Source: Pseudoneurospora amorphoporcata | Lineage: Eukaryota; Ascomycota; Sordariomycetes; Sordariales; Sordariaceae | Assembly: GCA_033297205.1 (NCBI GenBank) | Contig: MU859230.1 | Location: 1 to 64,000, forward strand | DNA length: 64,000 nt | Direction: 5' to 3' | Shown: one piece after another, positions 1-10,924 of the stretch | Numbering within the stretch: position 1 is the stretch's first letter | Layout: every line of letters begins with the position of its first letter | Notes under the pieces: generated by a model | The model's input: only the letters and a program-made list of their open reading frames with translations | Told to the model about the DNA's origin: nothing | Database searches by the model: none | Position numbers and translations under genes: made by a program

Positions 1-2005
1 GAGAACTCGAGAAACTGTATATTTTGCGTGTAACCAGTCCAGTTTCTTCTTAGGTCTCGGGGAGGCGTAGTTTTTAAGGTTCAGCCAAACTTTATTACCC
101 ACTTGGAACCTTTCTGCTGGCTGGCGAGTGCGGTTGGCGTACTTCTCTTGTTCCTACGCCGCCACGGCCATAGTGGCTTGACAGATGTCTGTAATTTATA
201 ACAACTTTTCGACGAACTGCTGGGCCCGGACGTCAGCTGGAATACGGGACTCTCCAGCGGTCTTAGGGATGACCGGTACTGCGGTTTCTAGGTCGAAGCT
301 GTATACGGCAAAGAAGGGAAACATGCCAATTGAAGTATTGATGCGGCTGTTAATCGCCAGCTGGGCTATTGGGCACCACTCGTGCCAGTCGTCTTGAGCC
401 CAGTTGATATATGCTCTCAAGAAGGCCTAAACCTCCTAATTCATCCTCTCAGGACCGCCGTCTGTCTGGGGGTAGTAAGCCGTGCTCAGTAACTGCTTAA
501 TGCCAAGAAGTTCGCAAAGCCTTCTCCAAAACCGTCCGGTCCAGTTGGAGCCCCGGTCACTAACGATTGACCGCGGCCAGCCGTAGTGCCGAACGAAGCA
601 GCTCAAGAACCTCTCGGCACACGTCTCAACGTCCATTAACAGCATAGGCTCCAAAATAACATTCTTACTAAGACGGTCTTTAATAACCAGGAGACAGGTA
701 TTACCTCCTAATAAGGGAAGGTCAGTGATAAAGTCCATTTGGATATCACGGAAGAACTAGTCCGGGATAGGCAAAGGTTGCAGGAGCCCTCTCCATTAGT
801 CTCTCCAGTACTTAACCGAGCCGCAGATATAACAGTTGCGGAGAAATTAACGTACGTATGCGTTTAACAACGGCCAGTAAAAATACCGGGTGAGGGCCGC
901 TATAGTGCCCTCTCTTCCTAGGTACCCAAGAGCTTAGGAGTCGTGCGTAATCTGGATAATCTTTGTGCGGAGGGCGTTGAGCTCTCGGTCGGAGCTGGAG
1001 AGCTTTACGGCTTCGGACTCAGTTACTACCGGGCTTCCGGGAATCCAGAGCTTACCTTTATACTGTAACCTACCTTTATCGTCTACAAAACAATCCGCGA
1101 TCTAAAGCCTTAGCTTCGTAGAAGCGAGGTCCCTCTCGTTATTCTTAACCGCTTAGAGCACTTGCTAGTAGAGAGAATCCTTTGTAACAATAATATCCCA
1201 AAGCTATTGCAAATCCGGATCTTCAAACACTCGCACACCCCTCCTCACCTCCCAATACCGCTACGTCCCCATCGCCGAGATCCGTACGTAGTTTTTCAAC
1301 GCGGAATCCGGGATGAGCTGGAGGTCCCGAGCTTCCCGGTCATCGTCGGTAGGCCGGTCCTGGTCACGGCGGGACAAGGCGTCTGGAACGACCGCTTCCT
1401 TGCCCGGACGGTACTGGAGCTCGAAGTTAAAGCGGGAGAGGTACTCAGCCCAACGGGCTTGCCGTTCCGAAAGGTGCTGCCGAGTCATAAAGTATTCCAG
1501 ATTCCGGTGGTCCGTGAGGATGGTAAAAGCTTCACAGCTGCGGAGTTCAGCCTGCCATTCTTTCAAGCAGTCGATAATGGCGAGCATTTCCTTATCGTGA
1601 ATAGGGTAGTTGCGTTCTGCTGGAGCCAACTTCCGAGAGTGGAAGGTAATAACCTTCAGTTGGCCGTCAACTTCTTAGGTAAGGCAACCCCCTAGGGCGA
1701 ACCCGCTACAGTCGGTTTTTAGAAACGTCGGGCGTTTTGGATCCCACTCCGTAAGGATCGGTGCTTGCGTAAAAAGAATTTTAAATAGTTGGAAGGCTTC
1801 TTTATAAATAGCCATCTATTCGAATATTATACCTTTACCCGTTAAAGTCGTAAGTAGTGCGGCAATTGACGAGAAGTTCGGTATGAACATTCGGTAATAG
1901 TTGATAAAGCCGAGAAAGCTGCGAACTCCCTTCTAGGAGATTGGAGCCGCCCACTCGAGGATCGCTTTGACCTTATCTGGATTAGCCTGTATGCCCACTC
2001 CCGCA
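1..2005 (-). pseudogene. Degenerate Ty3/gypsy pol fragment (RT end, RNase H, integrase), truncated
   Basis: Read on the minus strand, this is the C-terminal two thirds of a Ty3/gypsy polyprotein. The end of reverse transcriptase lies near 1880-2005 (a PDKVKAILEW segment, then a stop, then VRSFLGFINYYR). RNase H lies at 1261-1629 (ILTDHRNLEYF, then WAEYLSRFNFELQYRPG and PDALSRR). The integrase core lies at 436-738 (MDFITDLPLL, VSDRGSNWTGRFW, YYPQTDGGPERMN), and an integrase tail segment (AQLAINSRINTSIGMFPFFA) at 196-420. The pieces share one frame but are separated by in-frame stops, and no chromodomain or LTR is inside the window because the element runs off the left edge. At about 2005 the homology stops abruptly and Harbinger-like sequence begins. 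It is clearly a different family from the element at 3631-11145, judging by its integrase and RNase H sequences. It is non-functional, and the many TAG/TAA stops fit RIP. Confidence 0.9.
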
Positions 2006-2903
2006 TGAATAATAAATATTGGCAAAAGGAATCACGATCCCCTGCTGTACACCAAACCCCGCGTCAACGAGGTAGTATTGTCCCTTGGGCACGCGAAATA
2101 AACAACTGAAAGCTTGTGTGACAAGGGCAGTAATCTGGGCTTGGAACAGTAGTTCAATTTAGCTAATAAACTACTTTGGTCTCGAAGGCCTTGTTCATCC
2201 CTTCAAACAAAGGCTAGGCTTCAAGACCTTCTTATACCAAAGAGGCTTGGTACGTACTAAGGTACGCACTGAGCTTTGTTGCCTAATGCCTCAAGGTATC
2301 TATCTGGTGGTCTTCATACATATGGACCTTCCTGAGTGCTTCCAACCATTCTCCTTCTTCCTTCTGGCGCCGGCCTTCGTTCGGTCGCCCTCATGATGAT
2401 GCTCATGTCATAGGGTTAGACCTCTGTGATTGTCGTACGTGATTGCTGTCATAGCTCACTACCATGTATTATTCACATGCTTGTGCAGGCTGCAGCTACT
2501 TCAGAAGCAGCTACAGCGGCACTTATAAGGCTAAAACTGTGGGCAAATGTCCATGTGACAGCTTGAGCATAAAGTACTACGTCGTTAATCGAACCCTCTG
2601 CACTAGTAAGGACATAGCTGAAGGAGTAGTTAGATCTGACCGCGGCGAACACGTTCTACATCACCTCTTTATTTCGATCGCGCCACTATTGTTGTTAGTC
2701 GACTCTTATATACGCGGCTACGTGAGTCCCGCCGATAGCTCCTATATAACCATTGAAGGCATTTAGCACTAGATTAAGTTCGATTTTAGAATCTAGTTAG
2801 TCATCTTTTAGTAGTGTAATAAAGGCGCAGTGTAAATGTTGAAAGCGGGGCAGCATATCTTTTATGATTTCATTCATAGTGCTCTATATAATCTTGAAGA
2901 AAT

Positions 2904-3342
2904 TGTTACGAACTTAAGCGACACTAGGGTCGCCCAAGATCCGACCACTCACTGGTGATAACCAGTGTAACACCCGGGAGGTCAAGCACGGGCCAGAAGG
3001 GCGTATGCAGGCTCACTGACGCACGGGCTCACAGTGAGCCAGGCTCACGGTGAGCAGGGCTCACGGTGAGCCAACACCAGAGTGAGCCATCACACATTCT
3101 ATAGGGTTCACGACCGCGTGAACATCCGAGGACAGATATCTCGCAGTAGGGCGAGGAGGTATAAAGGGACTACGGGAGAACTCAGATTGTCAGATAGTTC
3201 GACAGTAGTCAATTGATCTTCATCACCGAGACACGTATAACGCTACCATACTTGTTGTGAACCTTTTAGCTTCACCGAACAACACTAATAATCTTTACCT
3301 TCAGCTATCCCACTTAGGCAGATCAGACTGCCGTTCGTCACA
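2904..3342 (+). repeat. Solo LTR, 439 bp, with GAAAT target-site duplication
   Basis: The segment begins TGTTACGAAC and ends GTTCGTCACA, so its ends form a near-perfect inverted repeat of the TG...CA type typical of LTRs. The five bases before it (2899-2903) and after it (3343-3347) are both GAAAT, a 5-bp target-site duplication as made by retroviral-type integrases. A TATAAA box at 3160-3165 suggests plus orientation with transcription starting about 25-30 bp downstream. No internal retrotransposon sequence is present, so it is best read as a solo LTR left by recombination between the two LTRs of an element inserted into the Harbinger relic. It is unrelated in sequence to the LTRs at 3631 and 10925. 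Confidence 0.85.
3010..3088. repeat. Palindromic GGCTCAC/GTGAGCC array inside the solo LTR
   Basis: Four GGCTCAC-type half sites face GTGAGCC-type half sites in rapid succession, giving short palindromes such as GGCTCACAGTGAGCC and GGCTCACGGTGAGC separated by only a few bases. The array lies about 70-150 bp upstream of the TATAAA box at 3160, in the position expected for a U3 enhancer. It could bind a dimeric regulator or fold as hairpins. No known factor is assigned. Confidence 0.6.
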
Positions 3343-3630
3343 GAAATGCAAGGAGCAACCATAACCTTCTAGCGGGTAGTCTGGTGGCGGGTTGAGTTTA
3401 GACTAGCGTTATCCTCTAGCTATTTGATTAGGGAATCGAAGGTATGCTGATCTATATGAAAGAGGTCTCTAAATTGCTTGACTGACCCATTGTATAGATC
3501 TTTGGCCTTCTTCACCATATGTGGTGGTCCTCTTGGGTGGATGAGCATTGGGGTAGCCTAGCAACGCCCAGTCACCGCACGTAACGCCATGGTTACTGCA
3601 GTAGCAAAGGCAACTCGGAGACGACAGTAA

Positions 3631-3851
3631 TGTCACGGGGCGCGAGCAAGCACTAAGCTAGGACTTTGATTGTTGTGCGCAGAACAGGAAGAGAATCCTG
3701 TACGCGCACGAGAACTACATAGGGCACAGGCGGGGGCCCGTGCTGTGACCAGCCGTGCTGCACTCAGACAGCTGCACTCAGCTGGCTGCACCAATGCAGC
3801 ACAGCCTCTATCTATCTATATACAGGAACAGGCTATGCAATGCCTGTGACA
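3631..3851 (-). repeat. 3' LTR of the chromovirus (left copy)
   Basis: 221 bp beginning TGTCACGGGG and ending ATGCCTGTGACA, with TGTCA/TGACA inverted ends. It is 218/221 identical to the right copy. Relative to minus-strand transcription this is the 3' LTR. It keeps the G at the three sites where the right copy has A. Confidence 0.95.
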
Positions 3852-3854
3852 CTA

Positions 3855-3863
3855 CCCCCTCTC
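3855..3863 (-). promoter_or_regulatory. Polypurine tract of the chromovirus
   Basis: On the minus strand the sequence GAGAGGGGG lies three bases before the 3' LTR. This is the expected place and composition for the RNase H-resistant primer of plus-strand DNA synthesis. Confidence 0.75.
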
Positions 3864-4021
3864 AAAACTAACTCCCGGGGTTGAAAAATCGTTTAAGACT
3901 GCTCAAAAGAATATCACTTTTTGTTCAACCTTGCGCTCCTTCTCACGGGTCCGGTCCGCGCCGGTGCCGGCACTGGTCGTCCCGCTGGTGGTAGCTCGGG
4001 GGCCATCGGTGGCGCTAGATT

Positions 4022-7000
4022 CTATCTGGCCTTCAACCACGCCTTCCAACCCTTTCTAAAGTTGGCATGAGGGTCGCCCAAGTCTGGCCGTCTCTCGTGA
4101 AGCTCCCAGACCATCTCGTAGCACCCATCCAAGTTCGCAACGGGTTGCCAGTCGGCGGGATCGTGCTTCCATTTCACCAAGAACTCGTAATAGCCACTAT
4201 CGTTCTTACGGTAGTCCAGCAGTTCTTCGAATTCCCAGCGTTTCTCTTCTACGAAGTCGTCTATACGGGTGATAACCATGCCCTTGTTGGCCTTTACATC
4301 GGTAAACAACTCGGACTACCCCAGTAGGCCCTCCTCGTACGGTTTAACGCGGGAGACATTGACAATGTGGGTTACCTTCATGTTAGTTGGCAGGGATAAC
4401 TCCAACGAGTGTGAATCAGCTTTCATCACTCGGAAGGGACCTTCGAACCGTGGTGACAGCTTCTGGGTAGGTCTGCCAGTGGCGTAATTCTCTATACTGA
4501 GCATGACCATATCCCCAGCTTTGTACTTCGGCGCGTCCGTTCTGTTTACGTTCGCCGCCGCTTCGTAACAGTCCTGTGCCTGCCTGGAAAGGACGATCAA
4601 TTTGTCCCAAACCTTTCTAAAACGCTCCACGATTTCGTTCGCCCTAAACATCTACCTCCGTTACTCTGGCGTAGTGCTAGGTGGTATCGGCTTCGACGGC
4701 TCTATTCCCATCCGTGGGTGAAAGCCGTAGTTTGCAAAGAAGGGAGACACCCCCGTCGTCGATAACTATAGATTATTACCCTAGAACTCGGCCAGCGCCA
4801 GCCAATCCACCCAATCGTCCTAAGCCCAGTTAACGAATGTCCTCAAATACTGCTCCATCTCAGCATTAATCCTCTCCGTCTAGCCGTTAGTTTCCTTATA
4901 GTATAGTAATGACAGCTTAAGCTTGACGCCCAACCGATCCGACAGCTGCCTCCAGAAGGTGGAAACGAACTGGACACCCCTGTCGGAGACGATAGTATCT
5001 GGCAGACCATAGAGGGTGTAAATCCTATCGATAAACTTCTCAACCAACTCCTCTATCGTTAAGCCCTCGCAGGGTATAAAGTGCCTCATCTTCGTCAACC
5101 GATCCACTACGACGGCGATATACTAGTAGGCTAGACCCTTGCCCCCTCTCATTAATTTGGGTAAAGGTGTAACGTAGTCCACTAAAATGTCACGCCATAG
5201 GGCGTTTGGCAGGGGCAGTGGTTTTAGGAAACCAGCTGGGGCGTGCCTTAATGGCTTGGTCTTAGAGCAAGACAAGCATCCTTTACAGTACGTATTAACC
5301 GCCATGGTCAGCCCTGGCCACCAGTATGAACGGTTCATTATATTCAATGTCTTGTCCCTCCCCGGGTGGCCTCCTGGTGCTGAAGCGTGCGTGCGGTGGA
5401 TGAGTTCCAGCTGGGTCCTCTCGTCGTCTGGAGGTACCATGACTCTATCCCGAAACATCGCTCTATCGTTGACTAGGTAACACTCAGCGAAGGGTATGCG
5501 CATAACCTTCTTCAAGTGCTTTAGCCAGCGCGAGCCATGTTTGATAACTGCGGTGATCTCTACCATCTACACGGAAATAGCATATAACCTTACTAGTAGG
5601 TCATCCGTATAGATACCTTCGTCCCCTTCATCATATTCTCCTTCCCCCTCAAGGGTACAGATTACTAAGGGCTCCCCTATGTCGGTCATTACGTTAACGT
5701 AGAACTCTCCTTCCCCTTCGGTATCCAATATATTACCGAAGGAGTCGTCAAAGCAACTGGGGTCGATCAGAGGCTTCTTTCTTGCCTATAGTCTATCGTC
5801 TTCAATATCCCGGAGTACGTCTTCTAGCTTCCTACTCAACGCATCAGGCCGCACGTTGGTAGAGCCGGGCTTATACTTAATAGTGAAATTAAAACGTGAT
5901 AAGAACTCGGACCAGCGCATGTGCCGTGGCGTGAGCCTTTTCGTTGTCCCAAAGGTCTTCAAATTCTTATAATCTATAATAATTTCAAACGGTCGTACTG
6001 CGCCTTCCAGTTCGGGCCTCCATTCTTCCAGTGCCTTTACTACAGCCAACAGCTCCTTATCGTAGATATCGTAATTACATTCCGCCGCCGTATACTTAGC
6101 GGAGAAGTAAGCGACCGGATAGAACTATCCATCATCGTGCATTTGTAAAAGGGTGCCCCCTAAGGACCAGTCTGACGCATCCACTTCAACTACAGTGGGC
6201 TTCCCCCAATCGTAAATCTTCAAGACGGGAGCGGATATAAACGCTCTCTTCAAAGTCTCGAAAGCGGTCTCATACCGTTTCTCCCATTGCCAAGGGGAAT
6301 CCTTCTTAGTCAGCTCGTACAAAGGCTTTACCATCGACGAAAACCTAGCTATAAAGCGTCGGTAGAAGTTGGCAAAACCTAAGAAGCGTTGCAACTAACG
6401 TTTGGATGTCGGTGCCTCCCAAGTTTTCACAGCTTCCACCTTCTCCATATCCATCTCAATACCCCCCGGGGTAATAATTAAGCCCAAATACCTCGTTCTC
6501 TACGTGTGAAACTCGCACTTGTCTATATCAATCTGTAGCCCTGCATCCCTCAAGCGTTTCAGGACCTCCCGGACGTGTTGGACGTACTCCTCGTAGGTTT
6601 CTAAGAAGATAAGGACATCATCGAGATATACCGTGGCGTACACGTCCAAGATATCGTAAAGTATATCATTAATGAAGTTCTAGAACGAGGATAGTACTCC
6701 CGACAACCCGAAGGGGCAAACCAGTGACTCGTAGAGTCCAAACCTCGTAATAAATACTGTCAGCCATTCGTGACCTTCCGCCATGCGCAAACGGTTAAAC
6801 GCCGCGATAACGTCGACCTTCGTAAACCACTTTACCTTACAAATCGCATCCAAAGTTTCCTTAATCAATAGCAAGGGGTACCTATTCTTCAAGGAGATAT
6901 TGTTAATACCTCTATAGTCAACGCAGATCCTCACGCCACCGCCCGGCTTTCGTGCCAGTAAAACTAGTAATGCTACGTCTGAGGTTGACGGACGGATAAA

Positions 7001-8530
7001 CCCTTTGGCCAAATTGTCATCCAGCCATTGTTTTATCACCTTCAACTCCTATAGAAACATCGGCCTCGCCCTCGAGTACGGCAACTCGTTGCCCGGGATC
7101 AATTCGATCTTATAATCGTATAACCGGTATTCCGGGAGTACGTCAACGTCTCTAGGGTTCGCAACGTCCGAAAAATCCTTATACTCATCTAAGAAACGGT
7201 CCCTAATCTCCTCCGGGGTATACTTTAGTCTCGTAGATTTCTCCATAAACTTCGCAACGTCCTCTTCTATAATACCGCAAATACAGTCAATATCTGTCAG
7301 CGGGGTAGACTTCCTTTCCTCAAGTTCCATTAATTCAATTGGCGTAGGTTTCGCTAGTTCGTCCCCCAGTCTACACACACGTATAACAAACTACCGTAGT
7401 ATTTCGCCAGGTAGGAAGGAGGACGCCGAAGTCTGCTCCCCTATCGCCTCTACTTTCATTACATCAATAAGGTCGTAGACCTTCTCGTCCTCAAAGAACT
7501 TCTTATAAGGCTCGCCCCTCCCCTACATAATATCTCGCCATGCGTCTTCTAACAAGGTGGGCATCGCCACGCACTACTTGTCCTTCTAAGCTTCTTAAAG
7601 CTCTGCCCATGTAGTAGCGCTAAAACGTACCCCCCTCATACGAGAGTTCAACATAAAGATTTCGGCGTTGACGATTTTAAAATCCGTAAGGTCGAGGGGG
7701 CCCATCTACAGCCCCGCGATGTCGAACTTATAGTTATACGGGTGCCTGATGCGTTCCGGTCTAGCCATTATCCAAACTCTACGGCCTCCTTTAACCTCGA
7801 CCATTGCCCTAATCTTGCTTGGTTTCCGTTCTAGTCCAAAGGGTTCCTCGAAGCTGGCTGCTACGGATAGATTTACCCACCCTTCGACCATTATGCCCTA
7901 GCTACCTTCCTATGCAGTGGTGAGACCGGCTAATGCCCATTCGGCGATCGCCCTTCCAGCCTCTCCCGGGGCTAGAGCCACCTATCCCGCTTTCGGTAAT
8001 GGTGGCATAGCCGTGACTACGGCCGCCTTAATAACCTCTTCTCTATCAATACAATTTCCAACGCAAGCCTTGTTCCAAATAACCTTATTAGTAACCCAGT
8101 TGACGTCTGGGTTATACAGCTGCAACCATGGCCAGCCTAAGATGACTGGGTGTTCCTGCGCTAGGTTAGCAACGAACATTTTTATCGTTTCCTTATAACA
8201 GCCGACCCGCATCTCGGTTTCGACGTAGTACTAAACCCATTCCTTAAGTTCTCCGTCAGCCAAATGCAACGGCCTGGCTTTTTCTAGCTTATGGAGCTTA
8301 AAGCAGGCTTTCTCAGCGAAAGTCTTATCGATGAAGGCCTTCCCCGTACAACCAGAGTCGACCAAGGAAACACAGTTAATTTCACCATTGCGCTAGGGGC
8401 ACTAAAGGTAGGTAGATAAGAGAGTAGCATTCTGTCTACAAACATCTAAGCTTTCTATAGATAAAGGCTCGCCTTTCCAGTAAGCAAGAGCCTAGTAGAC
8501 ACTCATATCCTTAATAGAACTACTCAGATC
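4022..8530 (-). pseudogene. pol region: protease, reverse transcriptase, RNase H, integrase, chromodomain (multiple stops)
   Basis: All pol pieces share one minus-strand frame but are cut by stops. The aspartic protease has its DSG active site at about 8351-8359 and an ILGWPWL motif downstream. Reverse transcriptase spans about 6500-7050, with GGGVRICVDYRGINN, FTKVDVIAAFNRL and the YLDD catalytic motif at about 6617-6628. RNase H spans about 5790-6390. The integrase has a His-His-Cys-Cys zinc finger at about 5240-5500 (HxxxH, then CKGCLSC) and a DDE core with TIVSDRGVQF at about 4880-5107. The C-terminal chromodomain at about 4080-4250 (YYEFLVKWKHDPADWQPVANL without its last residue) places the element among chromoviruses, whose chromodomains usually steer insertion to heterochromatin. 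The frame is -1 relative to gag. Stops such as TAG in place of CAG or TGG fit RIP. Confidence 0.92.
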
Positions 8531-10659
8531 TCTCTCCCTCCTCCTGTAGCCCCCGTTGGGCCCTCGGATACGTCTTAGTCCGAGGGCTCGCCATTTCCCT
8601 AGTCGGTAGTCTCCAGGGCAGCCGTCTCAGCGGTCTCGGCGGGGGTAGTAGTATCAGCCATAGCGCGCACGTTCTGCTTACCCTGGTTGTTCTTGTTACT
8701 ACCGCCGTTATTCTTATTATTGTTGCCACCGCTATTATTATTATTGCTAACCTTAAGTTTACCACCGTAGTTAATAGGGCTACGACACTTCTTAGCCTGG
8801 TGGCCGGGCTTACCACACTTGATGCACTATCTAGCGGCGAAGCGTTACTGGATGACTTCTTAGTCGATGTCGTTAATCTTCAGACGGTCGAGATCCATTA
8901 TATCGGGGTCCTTATTACTATTGCCACCGCCGCTATTGTTAGTGTTGCCCTAGTTGCCATTATTGTGGAATGCTGCCTCGTCCAGGGATTTGGCCAAGCC
9001 GCGGCACATCTTTACCCATCCTTCCCAATCCTCACGATCAAGAGTGTTGTACTGGTAAGACATAGCTGTACGAAGCTCTTTACTAACTTTGTCCTTCAGC
9101 ATACGAACCTTCGTAGCCGCGTCGTAGCCACACCTGTCAGCCAGCATAACGAACTGGGCCTCGAAATTGCCGAAATTAGAGTACTTGCCGGCCTGCTTAA
9201 GTTGCGACATAGCCTTCTCCGAAACCGCCAGCACGTCACCCTACTAGTAGCGGCTAGCTAGATGGTCAAGGAAAGCCGCGCCGGTAGGCCAGTCCCAGGC
9301 CGCCGAGTAATGAGGGTTATCTAAGATCTTGCGAACACTAGAAGCAACAGTGACGCGTGCCTCGCCGCCCAAACAACCCATCGCATACAAAAGCTTAGTC
9401 TTTTCGTCGGGAAAGTTGAAGTCGTCGACCTCCCAACGTATACGAATGGCTGTAGACCACGTAACAAAGCGGTTGTAACGTTTGATCACGTCGGTCTCCT
9501 CGCTATTGAAGGCCTCGGGGTCTTTAGAGAAGTTACGACGACGCGGGTAAGGTGCCGCTAGGGGCATTTAGAAGAAATGACCGCCAGGGCCTACAACCCA
9601 ACCGTTCGGAGCGCTGGGGCCGAAACCTCCGGGTCCGCTATATCCTCCTCCGTTGCCGGGTCCGTTATATCCACCTCCTCCGTTGCCGAAACCCCTACCC
9701 ATTCCGGGTGTCAGGCCGGAAGGTTCGCCAGTTCCTCCCATACCGCCAACGCGGAACCCACCAGCGCCAGTGCCGCCAACAGCAGCTCCTCCCATGCCGC
9801 CACCGTCAGCACGGCCCGTACCGTCAACCCCGAATCCTCCGATATTAAATCCTCCATTAGGTTTGCCGCCAGTACTTCCTCCTATACTATCAAGCTTACC
9901 GTCCGCCGTATAAACGTCGGTCCAAACGTCCTCGCCGTCGACGCGGGCAAAGAAGTTGGGGTGAGCGCCATCGGGATGAGCGCCATCGGGCTTATTATAT
10001 ACAACCTCGGGCTCGGCCGCCAACTGGGCCTCGATTTACGCTTTCTTAAGTTGCTCCTTCGTGTATTTGAGCTCGTCGGTTAGCTGATGGACCTGGCCAG
10101 CCTTATTCAAGGCGTCTTTATAGCCAGCCTGCAACTCGTCGAGTATTGCATTCTGGGCTGCTAAGGCCGCAAGCATATCCGTATACTATTACTCTGCCGC
10201 GGTAATATCGAACTCCCTCTACGAGAGGACTGCGCGCAAGGAGTCAATATCGTTCTACATAGCTACCACGTTCTTCTACAGCATCATATTCTCTTTAACA
10301 ATTTCGGTATACTTAGCCTATTATTGGTTAACCTAATCGGCTTGCCGAGCCTTGAGGGCTTCGAGGACGGCCACTCGTGCCTTGGAGGCCTCTACCTCCT
10401 ACTTGACCGAAGACAACTCGCTTCTAATCGCAAAGACTTCGTCATTGAACTCCTTGAGCTTGACGTCGAAGTAGTGAAGTAATTTCATGACCTCACGGGA
10501 GGCCCTAGCCGTCTCCGCAAAGTTGCTAGGGACCGTAAGGCCAGTGGCCTCCTCCTTACAAATAAGTTGGAGGTACTGAAAGCCCTGCAGCAAGGCCGGG
10601 AAAACCTCGCGCAGATCAACTCGATCCGTGGGCGGCTGATTCTCACCAGGACCAGACAT
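8524..10659 (-). pseudogene. gag region with zinc knuckle and glycine-rich segment (multiple stops)
   Basis: The reading frame starts with ATG at 10659 (MSGPGENQPP). It runs through a probable coiled-coil stretch (about 10030-10600), a glycine-rich segment at about 9570-9900 made of GGxGxGG-type repeats, a retroviral-type capsid region (about 8950-9560: RYNRFVTWSTAIRIRWEVDD, LGGEAR, then CRGLAKSLDEAAF) and one CCHC zinc knuckle at about 8780-8826 (CIKCGKPGHQAKKC, spacing Cx2Cx4Hx4C). An Asn/Gly-rich tail follows and the frame ends at TGA 8524-8526. In-frame stops, including two consecutive TAG codons near 9235-9243 and one just before the zinc knuckle, break it. The glycine-rich insert is unusual for a gag protein. 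Confidence 0.85.
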
Positions 10660-10913
10660 CTTGTCGTGATCGAGTGACGAAAAAGGAAATGAAGGTTGGA
10701 TACTTCTCTCACGCTCGCGATTCGCTCGCTGTTCTCAAATGCTTGACTAATGCTCGCTTCGTATAGACCGGTATCGCATACGCTCTCTATAGGTTACTTA
10801 ACGACTGCACGATTCGTCGAAATGTGATATCGTAATAACCGTATTACTACGGTAGTCTCTTACTACGCTTGATCAATCCGAAATCACTTATTACGCTTCA
10901 ATGCGAAGGTTTG

Positions 10914-10922
10914 GCACAACAA
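10914..10922 (-). promoter_or_regulatory. Putative primer-binding site, possibly self-priming
   Basis: Two bases inside the 5' LTR the minus strand reads TTGTTGTGC, with no TGG start typical of tRNA-primed elements. The same nine bases occur on the plus strand inside the LTR at 10964-10972, so a transcript starting near 10972 would have a 5' end complementary to this site. This is the arrangement of self-priming elements such as Tf1. It is an inference from a 9-bp match only. Confidence 0.4.
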
Positions 10923-10924
10923 AG

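Larger units (their letters stand above)
2005..3630 (-). pseudogene. PIF/Harbinger (HARBI1-like) transposase relic, split by a solo LTR
   Basis: Reading the minus strand from about 3590 downward, an N-terminal segment (QFRDLFHIDQHTFDSLIK, about 3420-3520) is followed, across the solo LTR, by a transposase core at about 2575-2770 with the family-typical order GAIxGTHVAAY, QQxWRDRNKE, NVFAAV, YVLTSAEGSINDVVLY. A third block, VPKGQYYLVDAGFGVQQG, follows at about 2040-2100. These match the DDE nuclease layout of HARBI1/PIF proteins (GAIDGTH, WRxRKG, EGSxxD, YYLxDAGY). The first catalytic aspartate reads GGC (Gly). Several stops lie where CAA, CAG or TGG codons are expected, as RIP would produce, and the segments are not all in one frame. 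About 300 bp between the second and third blocks is unrecognisable. Terminal inverted repeats were not found; the promoter side was cut by the gypsy insertion at 3631. The assignment rests on recognising the motif series by eye. Confidence 0.75.

Noticed and set aside
2464..2766. 100-codon plus-strand frame
   Set aside because: It is the antisense of the Harbinger transposase core, whose motifs are clear on the other strand.
3010..3088. CRISPR-like repeat array
   Set aside because: Units are too short, lack regular spacers and lie in a eukaryotic LTR.
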